Below, in pieces: positions 18,087 through 26,606 of a DNA stretch of 53,351 nt. Below the pieces are notes generated by a model that saw nothing but the letters and a program-made list of their open reading frames with translations, was not told the DNA's origin and ran no database searches. How positions within the stretch are numbered: position 1 is the first letter of the stretch; each line of letters begins with the position of its first letter. Source of the stretch: Crocinitomicaceae bacterium (GTDB lineage Bacteria; Bacteroidota; Bacteroidia; Flavobacteriales_D; Crocinitomicaceae); contig JABURP010000120.1 of the NCBI GenBank assembly GCA_014762645.1, positions 1-53,351 on the forward strand. Reading direction: 5' to 3'. Position numbers and translations under genes: made by a program.

Positions 18087-18761
18087 ATGTCTAGTAAAGC
18101 CTTCTCACTTATCTTTCTGTTTATTGCTTCATCTACCATATCACTGGCGGGAGATAATATTGTGATAGAAATAGTTGAAATTGTCCTACCTACCTGCAAC
18201 GGTCAAAGTAATGGATCTGCCACCATAGAAGCCAAAGGAGGTGAGGCTCCATATACATATAGTTGGAATACGTTCCCAAATCAATATGAAAGGACAGCAT
18301 ATAATTTAGCCGCCGGAACTTATTTTATTGAAGTAACAGATGCTAATGGAGACGTGTCTTTCCGTACAGTATATGTAGATGACCCAAATAAGTCAGTTTT
18401 GGTGGAAAAGGAAAATGTTGATATCAATGAAGTTGACCTCACAACAACGGTACAAGGGAAAAACTCACCCTATAGCTACACATTGAATGATTCTCCAGTA
18501 ACATCAGTTACCCTTAATGACCTAAGTGTTGGAATTCACCGACTGGTGGTAACAGATGCTGAAGGATGCGAAATGGTTCAGTATATACAGCTATCCGAAT
18601 TAGAAACAGCAGATGGGTCAGGTGAAATTGTTTCGAGTGTACACTACTCAGCAGGAGAGTCACGAACAGTTTATATTACTAATTTGTCCCCAAATGACCC
18701 AAATAAAAGTACGAGTCGTGAACATCCCTCAACTCAAATAAAAATTCAAGAGCATAAATAA
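18087..18761 (+). CDS. secreted protein with a SprB-type repeat
   Basis: 224 aa. Signal peptide at 1-21 (ending SLAG). Residues about 30-95 (PTCNGQSNGSATIEAKGG, then PYTYSW, GTYFIEVTDANG) match the SprB repeat of gliding-motility adhesins, and a second degenerate copy follows at about 110-170 (SPYSYTLNDS, GIHRLVVTDAEGCE). In SprB-like adhesins such repeats occur in long arrays; here there are two, and no T9SS sorting tail is visible, the C terminus being polar (KIQEHK). It could be a fragment of a larger adhesin or a small periplasmic protein. Confidence 0.72.
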   Translation: MSSKAFSLIFLFIASSTISLAGDNIVIEIVEIVLPTCNGQSNGSATIEAKGGEAPYTYSWNTFPNQYERTAYNLAAGTYFIEVTDANGDVSFRTVYVDDPNKSVLVEKENVDINEVDLTTTVQGKNSPYSYTLNDSPVTSVTLNDLSVGIHRLVVTDAEGCEMVQYIQLSELETADGSGEIVSSVHYSAGESRTVYITNLSPNDPNKSTSREHPSTQIKIQEHK

Positions 18762-18773
18762 TTGGAACGAAAA

Positions 18774-19490
18774 TTATTGGAGGCCAAGTAAGCCAAGCGT
18801 CTCATTAGATGCATGCTGCTCAGCTTCTTTTTTAGATTGACCTTTACCCATTCCCCACTCCTGGTCATTAATGACCACACAGGCTGTGTACTGGTAATCG
18901 TTTTGTTTAGAGGCCTCTTCAGTAATTTTAAACTCGACCGTGTGCTTGTTCTTCTGTCCCCAAATTAGTAACGCACTTTTAAAATCAATTTCTTGTTCAA
19001 GTACTTCACTGAGGTTAATGTAGTTTCGAATTATTCTGGAATTAAATAAATTTCGTGCGGTTTCGTAGTCAGAGTCAAGATAGATCGCTCCCACCAGTGC
19101 TTCAAGCGCATTACCTTCAATAGTGGCAATTCGGATTGATCTACCGGTTTTATACTTAATGTATTTTGCCAATCCCAGCTCTCCACCGATCATAGACAGC
19201 ATTTTTCGGTTGACCAGTTTTGCTTTAACTTTTGTGAGAAATCCTTCGTCTTTATCGGGGAATTTATCGAACAGATATTCGGCTACGATTAGGTCAATAA
19301 CAGTATCGCCCAAATACTCTAGCCGTTCGTTACTTTGCACATCATCTTTCGTATTGCTGTACGATTTATGTGTTAATGCGCGTTTAAACAGCTCGAGTTT
19401 TTTTGGTCTGTAACCAAATTTCTTTATCAAAAAAGAAACTAACTCCAGGTCACTTTTACTTCTCTTCTTTGAAAAGAATAAACGTAACAA
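18774..19490 (-). CDS. rnc: ribonuclease III
   Basis: Double-strand-specific endonuclease for rRNA and mRNA processing. 238 aa. The catalytic signature NERLEYLGDTVIDLIVAEYL lies near 55-74, with a second acidic motif EALVGAIYLDSDYE near 128. The C-terminal double-stranded RNA-binding domain (about 165-235) has KGQSKKEAEQHAS. Six bases after fabF, giving the acpP-fabF-rnc arrangement common in bacteria. Its TGA/TTA end faces the SprB-repeat gene. Confidence 0.95.
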   Translation of the reverse strand: MLRLFFSKKRSKSDLELVSFLIKKFGYRPKKLELFKRALTHKSYSNTKDDVQSNERLEYLGDTVIDLIVAEYLFDKFPDKDEGFLTKVKAKLVNRKMLSMIGGELGLAKYIKYKTGRSIRIATIEGNALEALVGAIYLDSDYETARNLFNSRIIRNYINLSEVLEQEIDFKSALLIWGQKNKHTVEFKITEEASKQNDYQYTACVVINDQEWGMGKGQSKKEAEQHASNETLGLLGLQ

Positions 19491-19496
19491 TATATA

Positions 19497-20750
19497 TTAA
19501 TCGTTGTATGCCTTGAAAATGACGGACGTGTTGTGTCCTCCGAAACCGAATGTGTTCGACAAAGCATAAGTCACGTTGCGCTCTTGTGCTTTGTTGAACG
19601 TAAAGTTCAGTTTGTTATCAATTTCAGGGTCATCAGTAAAATGATTTATAGTCGGTGGCACAACATTGTTTTCAATTGCTTTAATACAAGCAATAGCTTC
19701 AATGGCACCAGCAGCACCTAGTAAGTGGCCCGTCATTGATTTAGTGGATGAGATGTTGAGATCATACGCGTGCTCGCCGAAAACTTCTTTGATTGCAATG
19801 GTCTCCGCAATATCTCCTAAAGGGGTAGATGTTCCGTGCACGTTGATATAATCAATATCTTTTGGCTCAATTCCAGCTTCGTCAAGCGCCTGTTTCATCA
19901 CAGCTTTTGCACCAAGCCCATCCGGGTGAGGCGCAGTAATGTGATAAGCATCAGCTGACAAACCACTTCCTACAATTTCACAATAAATCTTAGCGCCTCT
20001 TGCTTTAGCGTGTTCTAGTTCCTCTATAACAAGCGCACCAGACCCTTCTCCTAAAACAAAACCTTCCCGATCATTGTCAAATGGTCTTGAAGCCGTTTTA
20101 GGGTCATCATTTCGTGTAGAAAGTGCCTTCAGGGCATTGAATCCACCAATTCCTGATTCGTTAACACATGCTTCTGATCCTCCACTGATAATAATATTTG
20201 CTTTTCCTAAACGAATCAGGTTGAAAGCATCAATCATTGCATTATTGGAAGATGCACATGCCGAAACAGTTACATAATTAGGCCCTCTGAATCCATATTT
20301 GATAGAGATATGCCCCGCGGCAATATCTACAATCATTTTAGGGATAAAGAATGGATTAAATCGTGGGGTTCCATCTCCGTCATTGAAGTTTTTAGATTCC
20401 TCCTGAAAGGTCTTTAAACCACCAATCCCGGATCCCCACACGACCCCTGCACGGTCGAGGTCGATTTTTTCCAGATCGATCCCAGAATCTGCCATAGCCT
20501 CCGCAGAGGAAACCATGGCATACTGAGAAAATTGATCTAATTTTCTTGCTTCCTTACGATCAAGATGATCTTGAACATTGAAGTTCTTTAATTCGCAAGC
20601 AAATTGCGTTTTAAATTTAGAAGCGTCAAATGACTGGATAGTCGCACTACCTGAAACACCATTTTTTAATGAATCCCAATACTCATCAATAGTGTTTCCA
20701 ATTGGCGTTATGGCTCCTAAGCCCGTTATAACAACTCTTTTTAACTCCAT
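19497..20750 (-). CDS. fabF: beta-ketoacyl-ACP synthase II
   Basis: Condenses malonyl-ACP with acyl-ACP in fatty acid elongation. 417 aa, full length, thiolase fold. Active-site cysteine in TVSACASSNNAM (about 165), and the two histidines in INVHGTSTPLGD (about 303) and SMTGHLLGAAGA (about 340). N terminus RRVVITGLG-type (KRVVITGLGAITPIG) confirms the start at 20750. Fifty bases downstream of acpP and probably co-transcribed. Confidence 0.97.
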   Translation of the reverse strand: MELKRVVITGLGAITPIGNTIDEYWDSLKNGVSGSATIQSFDASKFKTQFACELKNFNVQDHLDRKEARKLDQFSQYAMVSSAEAMADSGIDLEKIDLDRAGVVWGSGIGGLKTFQEESKNFNDGDGTPRFNPFFIPKMIVDIAAGHISIKYGFRGPNYVTVSACASSNNAMIDAFNLIRLGKANIIISGGSEACVNESGIGGFNALKALSTRNDDPKTASRPFDNDREGFVLGEGSGALVIEELEHAKARGAKIYCEIVGSGLSADAYHITAPHPDGLGAKAVMKQALDEAGIEPKDIDYINVHGTSTPLGDIAETIAIKEVFGEHAYDLNISSTKSMTGHLLGAAGAIEAIACIKAIENNVVPPTINHFTDDPEIDNKLNFTFNKAQERNVTYALSNTFGFGGHNTSVIFKAYND

Positions 20751-20800
20751 GAATTGACGTTAAAACAATTTAAAACAATTTTTTTCGGAATAGTAACTCC

Positions 20801-21037
20801 TTACTTTGCGTTACCTTCAATGTAGGCAATAGCATCACCAACAGTTTGGATCTTTTCCGCTTGGTCGTCAGGAATTGCAATGTTGAATTCTTTTTCGAAC
20901 TCCATAATCAATTCAACCGTATCCAAAGAATCCGCCCCAAGGTCATTTGTGAAGCTTGCTTCCGCAGTTACTTCATCTTCAGCTACTCCTAATTTGTCTA
21001 CGATAATAGACATTACTCTTGATTTTACATCAGACAT
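20801..21037 (-). CDS. acpP: acyl carrier protein
   Basis: 78-residue acidic carrier of acyl chains in fatty acid synthesis. Phosphopantetheine is attached at S37 in [11 protein letters not shown]. Helices II and III ([17 protein letters not shown]) are canonical. First gene of the acpP-fabF-rnc unit; a promoter match lies just upstream, overlapping the end region of the preceding gene. Confidence 0.98.
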   Translation of the reverse strand: MSDVKSRVMSIIVDKLGVAEDEVTAEASFTNDLGADSLDTVELIMEFEKEFNIAIPDDQAEKIQTVGDAIAYIEGNAK

Positions 21038-21068
21038 AATAATCTGTTTTAAGGTTTAATTCAGTGTG

Positions 21069-21099
21069 CAAAGAAAATACTTAAAAGCAATAAATCAAA
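21069..21099 (-). promoter_or_regulatory. acpP promoter
   Basis: On the minus strand: TTTG (complement of 21096-21099), 19 bases, TTTCTTTG (complement of 21069-21076). The -7 box differs from TAnnTTTG at one defined position. Leader about 25 bases. Confidence 0.5.
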
Positions 21100-21101
21100 A
21101 T

Positions 21102-21776
21102 TTACTCATAAATAATTGCAATGTCCTTAAATGACTTGCGTTGTAGGTCAGGAACAGTGCAATCTTCAGCAGGGTATCCTACCGGTAGTAATAAATAGGG
21201 CTTTTCATTTTCTGGCCGTTTTAAGGCTTTTGCAATAAAGTTCATTGGACTTGGTGTGTGTGTAAGCGTCACCAGTCCTGCATTGTGTATAGCAGTAATT
21301 AACAATCCGGCGGCTATACCCACCGACTCATTAACATAATAATTTTGTGTCTTCTCACCATTCTCATCAAAATCATACGAACGCTTTAGTACAATAATTA
21401 CCCACGGAGCAACGTCAATAAATTCTTTTATAGGATCAGTGCCCAATGGCTCAAGATCCTTTATCCAACGTTCGCTCATCCGACCTTCATAATTTTTTTC
21501 TTCCTCTTCCTCTGCAAGCTTTCTGACCTTATGTTTTAACTCGCTGTTGCGAATAATACAAAAGGTCCAGGGTTGTTTATTTGCACCTGATGGCGCCGTT
21601 CCAGCTGTTTTTACAAGGTTTTCAATTACTTCTTGCGGAATATCTTTGTCCGAATATTCACGAACGGATCTGCGTTTGTTCATGAATTCATAAAATTCCC
21701 TGGATTTTTTTATAGTTTCTTCTGTTGAATAGGAAGGAACATTATAAGGAATAAACGGGTGTTTAACGGAAGACAT
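21102..21776 (-). CDS. nitroreductase-fold flavoprotein resembling iodotyrosine deiodinase
   Basis: 224 aa. FMN-binding RRSVREYS (35-42) and APSGANKQPWTF (61-72) are typical of the IYD branch of the nitroreductase superfamily. The three residues that in IYD close over the halotyrosine substrate appear conserved: E92 and Y96 in EEKNY and K117 in GTDPIK, with the expected 4 and 21-residue spacings. The C-terminal half (TPSPMN, YLLLPVGYPAEDCTVPDLQRK) also follows IYD. Expected reaction is FMN-dependent reductive dehalogenation of iodo-, bromo- or chlorotyrosine. It could still be a general nitroreductase. Single gene upstream of acpP. Confidence 0.8.
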   Translation of the reverse strand: MSSVKHPFIPYNVPSYSTEETIKKSREFYEFMNKRRSVREYSDKDIPQEVIENLVKTAGTAPSGANKQPWTFCIIRNSELKHKVRKLAEEEEEKNYEGRMSERWIKDLEPLGTDPIKEFIDVAPWVIIVLKRSYDFDENGEKTQNYYVNESVGIAAGLLITAIHNAGLVTLTHTPSPMNFIAKALKRPENEKPYLLLPVGYPAEDCTVPDLQRKSFKDIAIIYE

Positions 21777-21812
21777 ACAGTATGTTAATTTTACACTAAA
21801 TGTAGTATTTAT

Positions 21813-21846
21813 TTTGTTTTCCTCCCGGGGATTAACTATACCTTTG
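21813..21846 (+). promoter_or_regulatory. purN promoter
   Basis: TTTG (21813-21816), 22 bases, TACCTTTG (21839-21846), matching both Bacteroidota elements. The leader to the ATG at 21876 would be about 22-25 bases. Confidence 0.6.
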
Positions 21847-21875
21847 CACCACCATTTGATGAACGGTTTAAAAGA

Positions 21876-22460
21876 ATGACAAAAACAGTCAAAATAGCAA
21901 TATTCGCCTCAGGTGGAGGAAGCAACGCCCTGGAGATCATCCATCACTTTAGTAAGGTGCCTTCAGGTGAGGTTTCACTTGTTGTATCAAACAACAAAAA
22001 TGCAGGTGTATTGCAACACGCATTAAATCATAAAATTGATACCTACATCCACACCAAACAAGAGGCAGAAAATGGCAGATTATTGGAGGTCCTCCGGGGA
22101 AAGAAAATAGACTTCATTGTATTAGCAGGATATTTAAAGAAAATCAGCAGTGACCTAATAAAAGCATACCCCAACCGAATTGTGAACATCCACCCTGCAC
22201 TTCTGCCAAAATTTGGAGGAAAAGGAATGTATGGAATGCATGTGCACAACGCCGTGGTTCAAGCAGGTGAATCAGTATCGGGTCCAACGATACATTATGT
22301 AAATGAAAATTACGACGAAGGAGATATAATAGAACAGTTCAAATGTAAAATTGACGCCAGTGATACAGCAGAAGATGTTCAAAAAAAAGTACTTGCACTT
22401 GAACACAAACACTTCGCAGGTGTTATTGAGCGAGAAATAAATAAGTTATATGGGATTTGA
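21876..22460 (+). CDS. purN: phosphoribosylglycinamide formyltransferase
   Basis: Third step of purine synthesis: transfers formyl from 10-formyl-THF to GAR. 194 aa, normal. GGGSNALEII near residue 13 binds the phosphoribosyl phosphate; NIHPALLPKFGGKGMYG near 108 carries the catalytic histidine, and NENYDEGDII near 145 the conserved aspartate. The last eleven bases overlap the start of marC, suggesting coupling. Confidence 0.95.
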   Translation: MTKTVKIAIFASGGGSNALEIIHHFSKVPSGEVSLVVSNNKNAGVLQHALNHKIDTYIHTKQEAENGRLLEVLRGKKIDFIVLAGYLKKISSDLIKAYPNRIVNIHPALLPKFGGKGMYGMHVHNAVVQAGESVSGPTIHYVNENYDEGDIIEQFKCKIDASDTAEDVQKKVLALEHKHFAGVIEREINKLYGI

Positions 22461-23040
22461 TTGGGTACAGACCGGCAAGGCGTTTATGATATTGTTCGCC
22501 GTTATTGATGTAATTGGGAATATTCCGGTAATTATTAAAATTAAAAAAAAGACAGGGGACATTCAGTCGCTTAAAGCTTCATTGGTGGCACTTTGTATTA
22601 TGCTGGTGTTCTTATTTGCCGGTGAAATGCTACTCAGCGTTCTGGGAGTAAACATTAAAGCGTTCGCAGTGGCGGGTTCATTGATTTTATTTGCGCTTGC
22701 TTTTGAAATGATCTTTAATGTTGAATTTTTCAAAGAAGATAAAACAAGCTACAAGGTGGCATCAATTGTTCCTTTGGCCTTTCCATTAATAGCGGGTGCC
22801 GGAACAATGACCACATTAATCTCTTTAAGAGTTGAATACGAACCGATCAATATTGCCATTGCGGTTTTCTTAAATATAATAATCGTATATTTTGTTCTGC
22901 GAATGACAAAACGTATAGAAAAATTGTTGGGTGCTGGTGGAATGGCCATCCTACAAAAAGTGTTTGGCATAATTTTATTGGCTATTGCTGTAAAACTATT
23001 CGCCGATAACGCAAAAGAGTTATTTTCATTCGTTGAATAG
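22450..23040 (+). CDS. MarC family integral membrane protein
   Basis: 196 aa with six membrane segments. The opening (FMILFAVIDVIGNIPVII) and PLAFPLIAGAGTMTTLISL near 115 are typical of MarC/YhgN proteins, a conserved inner-membrane family without an established transport activity. ATG at 22450 overlaps the purN end. The next gene begins 16 bases later, so all may be one transcript. Confidence 0.88.
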   Translation: MGFDWVQTGKAFMILFAVIDVIGNIPVIIKIKKKTGDIQSLKASLVALCIMLVFLFAGEMLLSVLGVNIKAFAVAGSLILFALAFEMIFNVEFFKEDKTSYKVASIVPLAFPLIAGAGTMTTLISLRVEYEPINIAIAVFLNIIIVYFVLRMTKRIEKLLGAGGMAILQKVFGIILLAIAVKLFADNAKELFSFVE

Positions 23041-23056
23041 CTGACAAATTAATTTT

Positions 23057-23896
23057 ATGAGATTTATATTATCTGCTCTTACCATACTAATGTTTACAGC
23101 TTCATTCGGACAGGTGTTTAATTACGGATACAAAGACCTGGCTTTTAAAAACCTGGAGAAAAACGGAATCTGTTTTATGAAAACAGGGAATGCGGATTTT
23201 GACAGCACAATGCTTGAGGCATTGGATAAATACTGGACATTGAGCGAGTATTCGTATGTAGAGCAGTATAAACATCCACCCAAAGAAACAACGGCACTTT
23301 TTGTGACTACGAAAACCCGGACCAAGAAACATGTAATGGACCGAAAAAATCAACACGTATTGGTACTTCAACCTGCCAAACACTGGAAAAAAGATAAACA
23401 GGTTCCGTTTGATCAAACCTTGGGATATATGTATTTCAATGGGTTTTATGAACTCCTGGAAGAAGATGAAGAATATCTTTTCGTCCGCTATATTGTTCAA
23501 TGTTTCGACAAAGGACTCAACATTATTAAAGAAAATAAACTCCACAACACTAACCTCGATCTGAATGAGAAAATTGCTGAGGTCATCAATGAAAAGCACC
23601 GAAGTCAAATGGGGAATACACTTATTTTGAACAGAGATTTTCTAGTACACTTTGTGGACATTGAAAAAGTGAAGAAATATGATATTACCCATAGATTGCA
23701 CGCGAAGGAAGAGTTTTTTAAAGCCTTGAACACTACCTTCCGAACCCATTATCTGTTGTACTATTCGGTGAATACGAATACCGAATTATCACTGATCAAT
23801 ATTCTTACAGGCGAGTTGATTTACACCAAACAATTTCCAGAAGGATACACGCAAATCAAACCGAAGGACCTAAAGGAAATTGCACATTATTTCTAA
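23057..23896 (+). CDS. secreted protein of unknown function
   Basis: 279 aa beginning with a signal peptide (MRFILSALTILMFTASFGQ). The mature part is rich in lysine, aromatic residues and glutamate, with no internal membrane segment or motif I recognise. DKYWTLSEYSYVEQYK near 55-70 and a C-terminal LINILTGELIYTKQFPEG resemble hypothetical Bacteroidota periplasmic proteins. Sits between marC and a SUMF1-fold gene on the same strand, so possibly co-expressed. Confidence 0.7.
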   Translation: MRFILSALTILMFTASFGQVFNYGYKDLAFKNLEKNGICFMKTGNADFDSTMLEALDKYWTLSEYSYVEQYKHPPKETTALFVTTKTRTKKHVMDRKNQHVLVLQPAKHWKKDKQVPFDQTLGYMYFNGFYELLEEDEEYLFVRYIVQCFDKGLNIIKENKLHNTNLDLNEKIAEVINEKHRSQMGNTLILNRDFLVHFVDIEKVKKYDITHRLHAKEEFFKALNTTFRTHYLLYYSVNTNTELSLINILTGELIYTKQFPEGYTQIKPKDLKEIAHYF

Positions 23897-23959
23897 TGTA
23901 ACTTTTTCTGGGTTTGGGGATTATGTTATCAACTTGAGAAAAAAATTAAACCAAATCCA

Positions 23960-24814
23960 ATGAAAAAATTAATTTTTGCCTGCGCTATTCTCGCAGCATT
24001 TTCTTTCACGCAGAAACAAAAAAAGCTTAAAAAACTGGACGGTTACGTATTTGTCCCTTCCGGTAGTATCGAACGAGAAGGGCAACAGTATTCTTGTGCT
24101 GCGTTCTGGATGTCGGATCATGAAGTGACAAATGGTGAATACGGGTTTTTTCTAAAACATTTATTGAAAGAAGGGCGAACGGACGCATATAAAAAAGCAC
24201 TTCCGGACACTTCGGCATGGACCAATATAGGAGGACATCTAACTTCTATGAGGGATCACTACCTGTCTCATCCTGCCTACATGAATTATCCGGTAGTAAA
24301 TGTCTCAACGGAAGGTGTAAAACTCTATTGTGAATACCTGACTGAACAACTCAAGACCATTTACGGTGATCAGATTAATCCATTTCGGCTTCCAACGCGT
24401 AAAGAATGGATGTATGCGGCGTCAGGTGGAAATAATCGGTACATTTACTCCTGGGGTGGACCCGAAATGAGGAATGATAAGGGTGACTATCTGGCAAATT
24501 TCAGGAGAGTTGGCGATTATAATATTACCCTAACACCTGAAGGGCCAAAAGTTGTTGAAGATTCATTACGGTTTAGTTATCCTATTGATGATAACGCGTA
24601 TATCACAGCTCCTTCAAAGTCATACTATGAAAATGAATTTGGCCTTTACAACATGTGCGGCAATGTGGCTGAATTGGTTGCGGATGAAAAAACAGTAGTT
24701 GGCGGAGATTGGCACTCGCCAGGTTATGATATTAGGATTGAAAGTAAGCGAAAGTTTACCGGCCCAAGTCCATTTGTTGGATTCCGACCAGTGATGACCT
24801 TTATCCAAAATTAG
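23960..24814 (+). CDS. exported SUMF1/formylglycine-generating-enzyme-fold protein, catalytic cysteines absent
   Basis: 284 aa with a signal peptide (MKKLIFACAILAAFSFT). The C-type-lectin-like SUMF1 fold is shown by FWMSDHEVTNGEYGFF (near 50), NYPVVNVSTEGVKLYCEYL (near 112), RLPTRKEWMYAASGG (near 143), GLYNMCGNVAELV (near 230) and the FVGFRPV end. The cysteine pair that makes formylglycine-generating enzymes active (in the CRxxxR-type C-terminal segment) is replaced by residues without cysteine (GDWHSPGYDIR). It is closer in style to the SUMF1-like gliding/T9SS proteins such as GldJ and GldK, but shorter. Function unknown. Confidence 0.8.
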   Translation: MKKLIFACAILAAFSFTQKQKKLKKLDGYVFVPSGSIEREGQQYSCAAFWMSDHEVTNGEYGFFLKHLLKEGRTDAYKKALPDTSAWTNIGGHLTSMRDHYLSHPAYMNYPVVNVSTEGVKLYCEYLTEQLKTIYGDQINPFRLPTRKEWMYAASGGNNRYIYSWGGPEMRNDKGDYLANFRRVGDYNITLTPEGPKVVEDSLRFSYPIDDNAYITAPSKSYYENEFGLYNMCGNVAELVADEKTVVGGDWHSPGYDIRIESKRKFTGPSPFVGFRPVMTFIQN

Positions 24815-24815
24815 C

Positions 24816-26417
24816 TTAAACTACTTCATTGATCATATCTGTCATGACATAGTATCTTGGATCGTCTACATCTTCCTCAATGATCGGATGAAAGGTTTTA
24901 CTGGCTTTTTTGAGCAAGCGAACGCAATCAGGACTCAGGTGCTTTAGAACAATTGTCTTGCCTGCTTTTTGATAGCGTTGTACCAATCCAAATATGGCTT
25001 CTATACCCGAATGATCAGATACCCGGGATTCAATAAAGTCAATCTCGATTTTTTCAGGATCTTCATCCACATTGAACTTTGAAAGGAATACCTGAACGGA
25101 TCCGAAGAACAAAGGACCCCAGATTTCATAGACTTTTGTGCCATCTTCCTTGAAGTGTTTCCTTGCACGAATTCTTTTTGCATTTTCCCAGGAAAACACC
25201 AGAGCAGAGACTATAATTCCACAGAGCACAGCAATAGCCAGGTCAAAAATCACGGTCAAGGCTGACACCAGAATCAACACAAAGGAGTCCATGACTGGAA
25301 TCTTATTGATAATTCGGAAACTTGACCACGCAAATGTTCCAATCACAACCATAAACATCACCCCAACAAGAGCGGATATAGGAACTTGTTCTATAAGTGA
25401 TGATCCAAACAGGATAAACATCAGTAATGTTACCGCGGCAATTATTCCTGACATTCGGCCTCTACCACCAGAGTTGATATTAATGATGGATTGACCGATC
25501 ATGGCGCATCCTCCCATTCCTCCAAAAAGTCCGTTTACGACATTGGCGCTTCCTTGGGCAATACATTCGCGGTTACCATTACCGCGGGTTTGTGTAAGCT
25601 CATCAATCAGATTTAGTGTCATAAGGGATTCAATCAATCCAATTGCAGCAAGTATGAGTGCATACGGAAGTATAGTTTTGAAAAACTCCAGATTCAGAGG
25701 CACATCCATTAGTGTGCTCACTTGCAGAGATGGTAATCCTCCTGAAATACCTTCGCCGCCCCCATTTTGAATAAAAGAGCCTACTGTGCTCACATCAATA
25801 TTGCCAAAGATTGTAATACAAGCCACCACTAAAATTGCGGTTAATGCTGCTGGAATCTTTTTGGTGAGTTTTGGGAGAAAATACATTATTCCCATGGTCA
25901 AAGCCACAAATGCCAGCATGATAAACAGTTCTTGCCCCTGAATAAATTGAGAAACTTTTTCTCCGTTCACCACAACTTTTTCTTTAAACATTCCCAGCTG
26001 TGAAAGAAAAATAACAATTGCCAATCCGTTAACAAACCCCATCATTACCGGGTGTGGAATTAACCGAACAAATTTCCCAAGTTTCAAAACCCCGGCGAGT
26101 ATTTGGATTAGTCCTACAAATAATAAGGTGATGAAAAGATATTCCAAACCAAAGCCGCCATTGTCATTTCCAGTTTTGACGAGTGCTACCATTACCACGG
26201 CCATAGCACCCGTAGCTCCGGAGATCATGCCGGGTCTGCCTCCAAAAATTGAAGTAATTAAGCCCATCATAAAGGCGCCGTACAAACCCACCAACGGTTC
26301 CACTCCCGCTACAAAAGCAAAAGCTACCGCTTCAGGAACCAAAGCTAGTGCTACCGTAAGCCCTGAAAAGAGCTCGTTCTTGAAGTTTTTCTGTTGATTT
26401 CTGATGAGTTTGAACAT
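24816..26417 (-). CDS. SulP family inorganic anion transporter
   Basis: 533 aa. N-terminal domain with about twelve membrane segments, including GLTVALALVPEAVAFAFVAG (about 20-39) and GGMGGCAMIGQS (about 300), the SulP transmembrane signature. The C-terminal STAS domain occupies about 435-525 (VSDHSGIEAI). Family members carry sulfate, bicarbonate or other anions, often with Na+ or H+; the substrate is not visible. One base separates its stop from the SUMF1-fold gene stop. Confidence 0.9.
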   Translation of the reverse strand: MFKLIRNQQKNFKNELFSGLTVALALVPEAVAFAFVAGVEPLVGLYGAFMMGLITSIFGGRPGMISGATGAMAVVMVALVKTGNDNGGFGLEYLFITLLFVGLIQILAGVLKLGKFVRLIPHPVMMGFVNGLAIVIFLSQLGMFKEKVVVNGEKVSQFIQGQELFIMLAFVALTMGIMYFLPKLTKKIPAALTAILVVACITIFGNIDVSTVGSFIQNGGGEGISGGLPSLQVSTLMDVPLNLEFFKTILPYALILAAIGLIESLMTLNLIDELTQTRGNGNRECIAQGSANVVNGLFGGMGGCAMIGQSIININSGGRGRMSGIIAAVTLLMFILFGSSLIEQVPISALVGVMFMVVIGTFAWSSFRIINKIPVMDSFVLILVSALTVIFDLAIAVLCGIIVSALVFSWENAKRIRARKHFKEDGTKVYEIWGPLFFGSVQVFLSKFNVDEDPEKIEIDFIESRVSDHSGIEAIFGLVQRYQKAGKTIVLKHLSPDCVRLLKKASKTFHPIIEEDVDDPRYYVMTDMINEVV

Positions 26418-26520
26418 AGTCTATCGAAAAAAGAGCGCGAAGTTAGGATATTCTTCAGCCAAAGCACAAGAAAATCTAAAGGATTAGACAAAAGAGCTAA
26501 TTACTGGGATGTGCGTTATT

Positions 26521-26530
26521 TCCGATCGGA
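26521..26530. repeat. 10-base palindrome in the SulP/ygiQ intergenic region
   Basis: TCCGATCGGA is a perfect palindrome in the divergent 189-base spacer between the SulP and YgiQ genes. It might be an operator; nothing else supports that. Confidence 0.25.
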
Positions 26531-26590
26531 TAACATGAAATAAATAATTGAAGCCTAGCCTGATATCATGCTCATGTGGATTCACTGTTG

Positions 26591-26598
26591 TATCTTTG
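26591..26598 (+). promoter_or_regulatory. -7 box (TATCTTTG) of ygiQ
   Basis: Exact TAnnTTTG followed by C, ending eight bases before the ATG at 26607. The transcript would start almost at the start codon. No TTG at standard spacing upstream. Confidence 0.52.
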
Positions 26599-26606
26599 CA
26601 AGAGAA

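Noticed and set aside
23102-23608. 168-codon open frame on the minus strand
   Set aside because: Lies fully inside the secreted-protein gene, with no promoter or signal and a low-complexity hydrophobic composition; a shadow frame.
24816-26417. Split or frameshifted SulP gene
   Set aside because: The reading frame is continuous from signature to STAS domain, with the expected length.
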